This document shows, piece by piece, positions 6,772-13,303 of a DNA stretch of 15,642 nucleotides. The first letter of the stretch is position 1; each line of letters begins with the position of its first letter. The notes under the pieces were generated by a model. It saw only the letters and a program-made list of their open reading frames with translations. It was not told the DNA's origin and searched no databases. The position numbers and the translations under genes are program-made. This DNA comes from an uncultured Clostridia bacterium (lineage in GTDB: Bacteria; Bacillota; Clostridia; Oscillospirales; Acutalibacteraceae), in contig CAMFZJ010000015.1 of the NCBI GenBank assembly GCA_946004305.1, positions 1 to 15,642 on the forward strand, given 5' to 3'.

Positions 6772-8268
6772 ATGAACTACGATAATATTATTTTGAAAAC
6801 AGAGAGCAGCAGGTGTTTGCTTTGCAGTGATGCGCCTTGTACCAAAGCCTGCAAAAACGGCATTCCTGTTGACAAAATAATACGAAGTGTAAATTTTGAT
6901 AATGTTAATGGTGCAAGATTTATGCTGGATAATAAATCTTGTTCAGATTGCATTAACGGTGACTGTACATCAGTGTGCAGCAGAGGAAGTTTTGATTCAC
7001 CTGTCGATGTGGAGAAAATTGTTTCGCTTCTAAGCAACTTCGATTATGTCAAGCCAAAGGAAGTTGACCTATCTGTTGATCTCTGTGGCGTAAAGTGTGA
7101 AAATCCCTTTTTCCTTTCATCGTCAGTTGTGGGCAGTAATTATGAAATGGTTGCAAAAGCTTTTGATATGGGCTGGGCAGGAGTTGCTTTCATAACAATA
7201 GGAATGTTTGTACCAAATGAGGTTTCGCCCCGTTTCGGACAGCTTGAAAAAGAGGATACTTCTTTTATAGGCTTTAAGAACATTGAACAGATTTCAACTC
7301 ATACACTTGAAGAAAACCTGAATTTTTTTAGGGAGTTAAAGAAAAACTATCCCCAAAAAGTAATTATTGCTTCAATTATGGGCAGAAACCAAGAGGAGTG
7401 GACAAAGCTTGTATCTCTATGTGAAGAATACGGATCTGATATTATTGAATGTAATTTCAGCTGTCCTCAAATGGTAGGCGAGGGACTTGGTAGTGATGTG
7501 GGCATAAATCCAGAGCTTGTGGCAGAATATGTAAGGGCGGTAAAAAATGGCACAAAATTACCTGTGCTTGCAAAAATGACTCCGAACATAACCTCAATGC
7601 TTCCGCCTGCCATAGCGTCTGTTGAAGCAGGTGCCGATGGACTTGCAGCAATTAATACAATTAAAAGCATAATGAATGTTGATCTTAATTCATTTGCTTC
7701 TGCTCCTGATGTTAAAGGGTATTCAGCAGTGGGCGGATATTCCGGAAAAGCCGTAAAACCAATTGCACTGCGTTTTATCAATGAAATGGCTTCCTGTGAA
7801 AAGCTTGAGAATATTCCAATCAGCGGAATGGGTGGAATTGAAACATGGCGTGATGCGGCAGAGTTTATATCACTTGGCTGTTCCACTGTGCAGGTAACAA
7901 CCTCGGTTATGCAGTACGGATACCGCATTATTGAAGATCTCACAGACGGTCTGAAACGCTATATGTCAGATATGGGATTTAATTCAGTTTATGATTTTAT
8001 CGGTAAAGCAAACAAGAAAATCAAACCTGCCGATGACCTTGACAGGAACTATATTTGTTTCCCTGAATTTGATAGAGAAAAATGTGTAGGTTGTGGCAGG
8101 TGCTTTGTTTCCTGTTATGACGGAGGCCATCAGGCAATTAAGATTAATGATGACAGAAAACCGATTCTTTATGCTAAAAAGTGTGTTGGAAGTCATCTTT
8201 GCAAAATTATATGTCCTGTAGGAGCAATTTCTGCGGGAAAGAAAATAAATAAAAGTAATCTAATTTAA
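6772..8268 (+). CDS. preA: Dihydropyrimidine dehydrogenase, PreA type, with fused N-terminal Fe-S domain
   Basis: The 498-residue protein reduces uracil/thymine to the 5,6-dihydro form. Residues about 1-85 form a DPD/PreT-like Fe-S domain: CLLCSDAPCTKAC (C15, C18, C23, C27), then C57, C60, C65 and C69. Residues about 98-410 are the FMN-binding PreA barrel: FSCPQ at 229-233, GLGSDVG with S241 where human DPD has Cys and Escherichia coli PreA has Ser, LAKMTPN with K268, and the GGIETWRDAAEF and TSVMQYGYRIIEDL regions. The end is a two-cluster ferredoxin domain. C438, C441, C444 and C448 are complete, but the second set is C471, S474, C477, C481, with serine replacing one ligand. The FAD and NADPH domains of PreT/DPD are absent and no separate PreT is in the window, so the electron donor is unknown (ferredoxin possible). 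Confidence 0.93.
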   Translation: MNYDNIILKTESSRCLLCSDAPCTKACKNGIPVDKIIRSVNFDNVNGARFMLDNKSCSDCINGDCTSVCSRGSFDSPVDVEKIVSLLSNFDYVKPKEVDLSVDLCGVKCENPFFLSSSVVGSNYEMVAKAFDMGWAGVAFITIGMFVPNEVSPRFGQLEKEDTSFIGFKNIEQISTHTLEENLNFFRELKKNYPQKVIIASIMGRNQEEWTKLVSLCEEYGSDIIECNFSCPQMVGEGLGSDVGINPELVAEYVRAVKNGTKLPVLAKMTPNITSMLPPAIASVEAGADGLAAINTIKSIMNVDLNSFASAPDVKGYSAVGGYSGKAVKPIALRFINEMASCEKLENIPISGMGGIETWRDAAEFISLGCSTVQVTTSVMQYGYRIIEDLTDGLKRYMSDMGFNSVYDFIGKANKKIKPADDLDRNYICFPEFDREKCVGCGRCFVSCYDGGHQAIKINDDRKPILYAKKCVGSHLCKIICPVGAISAGKKINKSNLI

Positions 8269-8284
8269 GGACGGTGTAAAGATT

Positions 8285-9544
8285 ATGTATGAATGCAGCA
8301 AAGAAAGAATGCAAGACATAATTTCAACTTTCAGTAAATTCGGAGATGCCGGTCACGGCGGAATTACAAGATATTCACTTTCACCTGAAGCTAAAATGGC
8401 AAGGGAAGAGTTTATTAAGCGTATGAGTGCAATAGGTGCAGAGATAAAGTCTGACGATATGGCTAACCTTTATGCAACTCTTAAGGGAACAGAGCCGTCA
8501 CTACCTGCCATAGTAATGGCTTCACATTGCGACTCTGTTAACAACGGCGGTAACTACGACGGTATTCTGGGCGTTATGGGTGCAATGGAAGTCCTTGAAA
8601 CTGTTGCTTCTGAAAATATTGAGCATAAGCACAACCTTGTTGCAATGATTTGGACTAATGAGGAGGGTTCACTTTATCCCCCTGCAATGATGTCCTCAGG
8701 TGTTATTTGCAACGACTATCTTCCTGCTGATATTGCAAAGAATTTTAAAAAGGAAAATATGTTGGCATCAAAGTCAATCCTTGATTCTTCAAAGACCTTT
8801 GAGATGGCTCTTGAAAGTTCAGGCTACAAGGGGGACGAGAAAAACAGATTGAATCCAAAGGATTATAAGGCTATGTTTGAGTTGCATATTGAACAGGGTC
8901 CAATCCTTGAGGCTGCAAACAACGACATTGGCGTTGTAACCTGTGTTCTCGGAATGATTAACTACAGAATAAAAATCACAGGACAGGCAGACCACGCAGG
9001 AACAACACCTATGAAGTATCGACACGATGCACTGTTTGCTGCTGCACAGGTGCTTACTTATCTTCACAATGAGCTTGACAAGCTTGACAGTGATCTTGTA
9101 TATACAACAGGTGAAATTCTTTGCCATCCAAATGTTCATACAGTTATTTCTGATTATATTGAATTTTCCATTGACGCACGTCATGAAGATCCAAAGGTAA
9201 TCGAACAGGTTGTTGAGGTAATCAAGAATATGCCCAAGGATGTTGCAAAGTGTTCTGTTGATTATGAAATTGCTTGGACAAGAGATACTGTTTACTATGA
9301 TAAACAGCTTGTGGATTTTGTTCAGGAATCTGTAGATGAACTGGGCTATTCAAATCAGAGGATAAATTCAGGAGCCGGTCATGATGCACAGTTTGCATCG
9401 TATATGCTTCCTACTACAATGGTATTTGTACCTTCAAAGGATGGCCATTCTCATTGTGAACCTGAGTTTACTTCAACAGAACTTTGTACAAAAGGTGCTT
9501 CGGTTTTACTTAACGCAGTGCTTAAATGCGATAAAACTGACTGA
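8285..9544 (+). CDS. N-carbamoyl-amino-acid hydrolase (beta-ureidopropionase-like), M20/hydantoinase-carbamoylase family
   Basis: The protein has 419 residues, typical for the Zn-dependent amidase family of AllC, L-carbamoylase and bacterial beta-alanine synthase. Metal ligands are recognisable: H81 (MASHCDSV), D92 (YDGILG), E126/E127 (TNEEGS), H201 (ELHIEQGP) and H390 (DGHSHCEPE). H237 in QADHAGTTPM lies in the lid/dimerisation domain, and SGAGHDA is at 362-368. The enzyme hydrolyses N-carbamoyl-beta-alanine to beta-alanine, CO2 and ammonia, completing the three-step reductive pathway started by the two genes before it (16-nt gap). Allantoate amidohydrolase has the same motifs and cannot be ruled out by sequence alone. 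The neighbouring dihydropyrimidinase and PreA make the pyrimidine role more likely. Confidence 0.87.
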   Translation: MYECSKERMQDIISTFSKFGDAGHGGITRYSLSPEAKMAREEFIKRMSAIGAEIKSDDMANLYATLKGTEPSLPAIVMASHCDSVNNGGNYDGILGVMGAMEVLETVASENIEHKHNLVAMIWTNEEGSLYPPAMMSSGVICNDYLPADIAKNFKKENMLASKSILDSSKTFEMALESSGYKGDEKNRLNPKDYKAMFELHIEQGPILEAANNDIGVVTCVLGMINYRIKITGQADHAGTTPMKYRHDALFAAAQVLTYLHNELDKLDSDLVYTTGEILCHPNVHTVISDYIEFSIDARHEDPKVIEQVVEVIKNMPKDVAKCSVDYEIAWTRDTVYYDKQLVDFVQESVDELGYSNQRINSGAGHDAQFASYMLPTTMVFVPSKDGHSHCEPEFTSTELCTKGASVLLNAVLKCDKTD

Positions 9545-9559
9545 TTTTTGGAGAGATAT

Positions 9560-10192
9560 ATGGATAATTACATTATTACCATTGCAAGAAGTTTTGGCAG
9601 CGGTGGCAAAGAGATAGCGTCAATTCTGTCTGAAAAGTTAGGTATTCCTTATTACGAAAGGCAAATTCTTACTATGGCATCACAGTCAAGCGGAATTGAT
9701 GAGAGCGAGTTCGTTGAGGTTGATGAAAAACTAAGGGGTAGTTATCTTGTGAAAACCCTTACTAAACTTCCTACAACCAATGTGTTAAGACCTGAATCAA
9801 GAGCTTTTGCGTCTGATATAAATTTGTTCAATATTCAAGCACAAATAATAAGGGAGCTTGCAGGCACACAATCCTGTATTATTGTGGGAAAATGTGCTGA
9901 TTATATTCTGCGTGAAAAACCAAATGTTATCAGTGTGTTTGTGGACGCTTTTCCTCAGGATTGCATTGACCTTATACGAAGCAGAATTTATGTTTCCGAA
10001 GAACGTGCACGTGATTTGAAAAAGCGGACAGATAAGTACAGAACTGCTTACTACAAGTATTACACACGCGGAAGCAATTGGCGCGATCCTTTGAATTACG
10101 ATATTTTTCTTAACACTTCAAGAGTAAATAAGCAAAAATGTGCTGAAATAATTGCAGAAGTAGCCAGAATTAAATTTGACATAAACGCATAA
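9560..10192 (+). CDS. Cytidylate-kinase-like family protein
   Basis: Start ATG 9560 is preferred: GGAGAG (9550-9555) precedes it and the homologous region begins at once (MDNYIITIARSFGSGGKEIA). An in-frame TTG at 9548 would overlap that site. The 210-residue protein has the P-loop-like RSFGSGGKEIASILSEKLG, then GIPYYERQIL. It ends with the family's RTDKYRTAYYKYYTRG and YDIFLNTSRV segments, which resemble the nucleotide-binding end of CMP kinases. The cytidylate-kinase-like (Cytidylate_kin2) group is widespread in Clostridia and mostly uncharacterised. Here it follows the carbamoyl hydrolase with a 15-nt gap, so it is probably co-transcribed. A nucleotide-sensing or salvage role is conceivable, but no activity can be deduced. 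Confidence 0.75.
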   Translation: MDNYIITIARSFGSGGKEIASILSEKLGIPYYERQILTMASQSSGIDESEFVEVDEKLRGSYLVKTLTKLPTTNVLRPESRAFASDINLFNIQAQIIRELAGTQSCIIVGKCADYILREKPNVISVFVDAFPQDCIDLIRSRIYVSEERARDLKKRTDKYRTAYYKYYTRGSNWRDPLNYDIFLNTSRVNKQKCAEIIAEVARIKFDINA

Positions 10193-10200
10193 TATTACAA

Positions 10201-10225
10201 AGCCTGCCCCGTTTTGGAGCAGGCT
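10201..10225 (+). other. Hairpin between kinase-like gene and pucR
   Basis: AGCCTGC (10201-10207) pairs perfectly with GCAGGCT (10219-10225), with two or three more pairs possible inside the loop. It lies 8 nt after the kinase-like stop. No T-tract follows, so it is either a weak terminator or a stability hairpin that lets the regulator gene be expressed at its own level. Confidence 0.45.
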
Positions 10226-10265
10226 GCATCGGTATATTCGGATATTTTAAGGAAGGTGATAATAA

Positions 10266-11414
10266 ATGGCATTAACACTTCGTTCTTTATGCAAAAACGC
10301 AAGCTATTCTTACGGAATGCGTGTAATTGCAGGTAACAACGGATTGTCTAATATAGTCCAGTGGGTATATTCTATTGAGGACATTGAAGTAAGCGAGTTT
10401 CTGCATGGAGGAGAATTGATTTTTACCACCGGCATTGCAAACCGTAATTCGGACTGGCTTCTGCCTTTTGTCAAAAAGCTGATTGAAATGCAGGCAAGCG
10501 GACTTGTTCTGAACACCGGTCCTAACATTACAGAAATTCCGAAAGAATTGATTGACTATTGTAATAAACTGAATTTTCCCTTATTGGATATACCTTGGGA
10601 AACACGAATTGTTGACATTTCACGAGAATTTTGTAACCGTATAATCATTAACGAAAGGGAAGAGGAAGATATCAGTCAGGCCCTTAAAAATATTGTATTT
10701 TTTCCACGAGATACCGAAAAATATATTCCCGTTTTGGAAAGTTATAATTTTGATATGCAGTCGCATTTTTGTATGATAGCGGTGAAAGCGGATATGACCT
10801 AAGGTGTGTTGTCCGGTAAATCCGATCGGCATATTGAGCGTATTATACATTCTGTTAAAAAGCCCTGGGGTAATTTTAAAGTTGATGCAATTAATTATTA
10901 TGTTCTCAACGGTTTTTCAAGTGATGAGATAGAATCTCTTGTAGGAAATATTCAGGCTTTGCAGTATAACAGTCTTTCTATAAAAAGAATACACATTTCA
11001 GTTGGAATAGAGAAAGGAAGGCTTTCGGAACTTTCAAAAAGTTACCAAATAACCTCCAGAATCAATAATATTTCTGAAAAGAATGATATGTCACCGGTTT
11101 ATTACGACAAAATGGGAATGAAAAAAATTCTTCTTGCTGTTGATAATATCAAAGTGTTAAAGTCCTTTTATGATGATAATTTGCTAAAACTTAAGAATTA
11201 CGACAAAGAAAACGGCACAGAGTATATGGAGTTTTTGAGAATGTACCTAAAATATGACGGAAGTGTTCAAAAGGTTGCCGAGGAAACCTTTGTTCATAGA
11301 AATACAATTAATTATCAGATGTCAAAGATTAAAAAAATACTTGGCAACGATATGAAAACTCTGGATGACAAGCTCAACCTTATGCTTGCCTTTCAAATTG
11401 AAACTTTGCTTTAG
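10266..11414 (+). pseudogene. PucR-family transcriptional regulator interrupted by an in-frame TAA
   Basis: A strong ribosome site (AAGGAAGGTGA, about 10250-10260) precedes ATG 10266. Residues 1 to about 125 are the PucR N-terminal sensor domain (LTLRSLC..., GELIFTTGI, LPLLDIPWETRIVDISREF-like run). The frame meets TAA at 10800-10802 (codon 179). It then continues open in the same frame to TAG 11412-11414, through the central region and the C-terminal PucR helix-turn-helix (YLKYDGSVQKVAEETFVHRN, then TINYQMSKIKKILG). Read through, the protein would be about 382 residues, a normal size. The stop separates the sensor from the DNA-binding domain. As it stands a functional activator is unlikely unless the stop is suppressed or is an error. 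PucR proteins control purine and pyrimidine catabolic operons, which fits the cluster. Confidence 0.85.
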
Positions 11415-11428
11415 TTATAATTATAATT

Positions 11429-11472
11429 AAAACCGCAATTTTGATACAAATGGTATCTTAATTGCGGTTTTT
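11429..11472 (+). terminator. Strong intrinsic terminator ending the pyrimidine cluster
   Basis: AAAACCGCAATT (11429-11440) pairs perfectly with AATTGCGGTTTT (11460-11471). Beyond a 2x2 mismatch, GATAC (11443-11447) pairs with GTATC (11453-11457) around the loop AAATG. A T-run closes the plus-strand side, and the A-run at the left lets it also work in the other direction. It begins 14 nt after the pucR stop and marks the end of the operon region. Confidence 0.88.
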
Positions 11473-11503
11473 GGTTATTAAGCCACGTTTAACGGCTAAA
11501 AGA

Positions 11504-11538
11504 AGAATCCCTCAGAGACAGCGCCTCTGAGGGATTCT
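11504..11538. repeat. Perfect 14-bp inverted repeat
   Basis: AGAATCCCTCAGAG (11504-11517) and CTCTGAGGGATTCT (11525-11538) are exact reverse complements separated by 7 nt. No T-tract follows on the plus strand. It stands alone in non-coding DNA just past the operon terminator. It could be a dispersed palindromic repeat unit, but only one copy is visible here. Confidence 0.6.
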
Positions 11539-11592
11539 GCAAAGTTTATACCATTTAGCCTAAACATATAATAGTATGTGCTCTCGTCTATT

Positions 11593-12008
11593 TCATGTAT
11601 ATTCGTTAAGAGCCTTGTACTCTTTCAAATTTTCATATTTATACAGATTAAAATTGATGTGAATTATATTAGCGTTTAGAATGTTTTTCTGTACATATGA
11701 TTTGAAAGTTTCCAACAGTTTCGATTTGTCCGATTGTCGCAAATGTAGGATGAATACACCCTTTCTGTGAGGGAAATACACGAACGGATATAGTATTTGC
11801 TGTATTACGTAGAAAATCATTTGGACTTGAAATGGAATACGAACTTTTCAAAGTAAATTACGCCTATGTCTGAAGCGCACTTGTTAAGTATTACAGGGGA
11901 TTCATCAAAAACACGAATACCCTGAACGCATTTCTTTGATATAATACTTGGTGAAGATAGAGAAACCGATATCCGCAACAATACATAATCAGGTAAATAG
12001 GGCGCCAT
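11593..12008 (-). pseudogene. Degenerate minus-strand coding remnant, identity uncertain
   Basis: The stretch 11539-12100 holds no intact gene. On the minus strand, three overlapping short frames follow each other: 12008-11817, 11851-11669 and 11820-11593. The first contains a possible ligand-domain-like run (CASDIGVIYFEKF). The last ends with a plausible helical tail (LLETFKSYVQKN). A frameshifted, internally deleted LysR-type effector domain is one reading, but the similarity is weak and no helix-turn-helix is visible. It may be chance. No RNA gene was recognised in the stretch. Confidence 0.25.
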
Positions 12009-12100
12009 TTGTGACTAAATAATGAAAGAGTATAAGTAAGGATAAGTAGCAGTTAATTACAGAACTGATAGGAATGGTGTTGAGTTTCTATTTCGCTTAA

Positions 12101-12152
12101 TTATACCCACAATTATTGGCTTTCCCTTTATTTTGGGTATAATATAAGGGAA
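12101..12152 (+). promoter_or_regulatory. Promoter with nested inverted repeats before the Fic gene
   Basis: A perfect TATAAT (-10, 12138-12143) lies 16 bp from TTGGCT (-35, 12116-12121). TTATACCC (12101-12108) and GGGTATAA (12135-12142) form a perfect 8-bp inverted repeat whose right arm overlaps the -10. A second pair, TTCCCTT (12122-12128) and AAGGGAA (12146-12152), straddles the -10. Such an arrangement suggests an operator for a repressor or an autoregulating protein. A GAGGTGAT-type ribosome site follows before ATG 12173. Confidence 0.55.
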
Positions 12153-12172
12153 AATATAGAGGTGATAAGGGA

Positions 12173-12511
12173 ATGAGAAATTTTAATTACACTGCTATTG
12201 CGGAACAAAAATGGGATTCTGAGATTCTAAATTTAATTGCGGCAATATATAAAGAAGCAGGAAAGCAGGAGATGTGTCTCAAACAACGGCCTGAGGAAAT
12301 GGAAAAGTTAGTGGAATTTGCAAAAGTACAAAGTACAGAAGCCTCCAACGCTATTGAGGGTATCGTTACAACAAATACCCGCATTAGACAGTTAGTTGAG
12401 GAAAAAACCATTCCAAGAAACCGTAATGAACAGGAGATTGCAAGTTATCGTGATGTGCTGAATAGGGTTCAAGAGGCCGCTGGTTCGACTCCGGTCACTA
12501 GGACCATCTAA
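12173..12511 (+). pseudogene. Fic-family protein, N-terminal fragment
   Basis: Only about the first 103 residues match a Fic protein. TEASNAIEGI (about 61-70) fits the (S/T)xxxE(G/N) inhibitory-helix motif that holds Fic enzymes inactive. It is followed by the typical VEEKTIPRNRNEQEIASYRDVLN. The catalytic HPFxxGNGR motif is absent: the frame runs into unrelated bases (ending GSTPVTRTI) and stops at 12509-12511. Those last codons come from the tRNA-3'-like segment at 12479-12506, so the gene was cut there by recombination. Intact relatives transfer AMP or a similar group to a target protein. This fragment cannot catalyse that, although it keeps a good promoter. Confidence 0.8.
12479..12506 (+). 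other. tRNA 3'-end-like segment (possible attachment-site scar)
   Basis: The segment reads as a T-arm plus 3' acceptor strand. GCTGG (12479-12483) and CCGGT (12491-12495) can form the T-stem (two G-U pairs) around the loop TTCGACT. CACTAGG, discriminator A and CCA follow, ending at 12506. A strong terminator starts 5 nt later, as after real tRNA genes. No anticodon arm or D-arm precedes it, since Fic coding sequence does. It is therefore at most a 3' fragment, as left at the far end of elements that integrate into tRNA genes. The parent tRNA cannot be named. Confidence 0.45.
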
Positions 12512-12556
12512 AAGTCTTGAAAAACGCAGTGTTTATGCGGATTTCAAGGTTTTTTG
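12511..12556 (+). terminator. Strong intrinsic terminator after the tRNA-like end
   Basis: Positions 12511-12522 (AAAGTCTTGAAA) pair with 12542-12553 (TTTCAAGGTTTT), with two G-U pairs. After a 2x2 internal loop, CGCA (12525-12528) pairs with TGCG (12536-12539) around a 7-nt loop. A T-run (12550-12555) ends it. Confidence 0.85.
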
Positions 12557-12575
12557 TTTTAATGCCCTTAGGCTG

Positions 12576-12593
12576 GTTTGCTCAAGAGCAAAC
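12576..12593. repeat. Left-end palindrome of the IS element
   Basis: GTTTGCTC and GAGCAAAC are perfect reverse complements separated by AA. The position about 110 bp before the tnpA start fits the subterminal hairpin recognised by Y1 transposases. Confidence 0.55.
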
Positions 12594-12702
12594 AAAACAA
12601 CCACCCGCTATGTGGATGTGCGTAAAAAGTTATACAAAAAATTCCCCTAAGTAGTACAATAAGGTTGTTCAAGTATTAGAGTACTGAAAAAGGAGAATTT
12701 TA

Positions 12703-13154
12703 ATGGCTAACAGCACCAACAGTTTATCACATACAAAATGGCTATGCGAGTATCATATAGTAATTGTTCCAAAATACCGAAGGAAAATAATATAATAAAT
12801 ACCGAAAAGATTTGCAAGAAATTATTAGAACACTATGCAAATACAAAGGTGTGGAAATAATAGAAGGACATATGATGCACGACCATGTGCATCTTTTACT
12901 AAGCATACCGCCTAAAACGAGCGTAGCAAGTTTCATGGGATACTTGAAAGGGAAAAGTCCGCTTATGATGTTCGACAAACATGCAAATTTATAGTATAAA
13001 TTTTGCAACCGACACTTTTGGGCATAAGGATATTATGTTTCAACTGTAGGCTTTAAATGAGAGCACAATAAAGAAATATATTCAAGACCAAGAGAAAGCA
13101 GATATTGCTTTAGGCAAGTTAAGCGTAAAAGAATACGCAGACCCATTTAGGTAA
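12703..13154 (+). pseudogene. tnpA: IS200/IS605-family Y1 transposase (TnpA), multiply broken
   Basis: ATG 12703 follows AGGAGA (12691-12696). The first frame gives TKWLCEYHIVIVPKYRRKII and then meets TAA 12793 because one base is missing. The next frame carries the catalytic HUH region (GHMMHDHVHLLLSIPP) and MGYLKGKSPLMMFDKHANL. It then meets TAG 12992 and TAA 13025. Another shift near 13053-13058 restores the final part with the nucleophile-helix motif IKKYIQDQEKAD and the end EYADPFR at TAA 13152-13154. Four lesions mean no active transposase. It would once have cut single-stranded DNA through a tyrosine. Confidence 0.85.
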
Positions 13155-13280
13155 CCCCTTTAGGGGTGGCCAAAGAGGTAAAAACGCTAAGACTTGAACA
13201 AAAAGGAAAGCCCGCGCCTTGAGACGCGGGTTGGTATTATGGGATTTTAGCCCTTGTGCAAACCATCCGTTTGACGGGTG
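13154..13280. repeat. Right-end hairpin series of the IS element
   Basis: There are three consecutive stems. The first is ACCCC-TTTA-GGGGT (13154-13167), which begins on the last base of the tnpA stop. The second is 13209-13216 with 13225-13232 (CCCGCG/CGCGGG core). The third is CATCCGT-TTG-ACGGGTG (13264-13280). The last is the best candidate for the transposase-recognised right end. The GC-rich middle one could also stop transcription arriving from either side. Confidence 0.5.
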
Positions 13281-13303
13281 ATTATGATTAATATCCCAGA
13301 ATC

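Larger units (their letters stand above)
12565..13290 (+). mobile_element. Decayed IS200/IS605-type insertion sequence (ends approximate)
   Basis: A tnpA-like Y1 transposase pseudogene is flanked by short hairpins rather than terminal inverted repeats, as is normal for this family. The left-end palindrome is GTTTGCTCAAGAGCAAAC (12576-12593). The right-side stems are ACCCC/GGGGT (13154-13167), 13209-13216 with 13225-13232, and CATCCGT/ACGGGTG (13264-13280). No tnpB is present. The exact boundaries are not determined. The right end abuts the 3' end of the restriction gene and the left end follows the tRNA-like terminator. Confidence 0.7.

Noticed and set aside
7486..7506. Apparent loss of the human DPD active-site cysteine in GLGSDVG
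   Set aside because: Escherichia coli PreA, as recalled, also has serine in MGSDVG, so this is a normal bacterial PreA state, not a lesion.
8285..9544. Allantoate amidohydrolase as the primary call
   Set aside because: The motifs are shared by the whole amidase family, no purine-degradation partner is visible, and PreA plus dihydropyrimidinase are adjacent.
9548..9559. TTG start four codons upstream for the cytidylate-kinase-like gene
   Set aside because: It overlaps the GGAGAG ribosome site that serves ATG 9560, and family similarity begins at the ATG.
10806..11414. The part of pucR after the TAA as an independent gene starting at GTG 10806
   Set aside because: It is in the same frame, continues the PucR domain order without a break, and the purine run before the GTG is too close for initiation.
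12479..12506. A complete tRNA gene
   Set aside because: The upstream sequence is Fic coding sequence with no D-arm or anticodon arm. Only the 3' part fits.
11473..13303. CRISPR array or direct-repeat series in the gene-poor stretch
   Set aside because: Only inverted repeats and hairpins are seen. There is no regularly spaced direct repeat.
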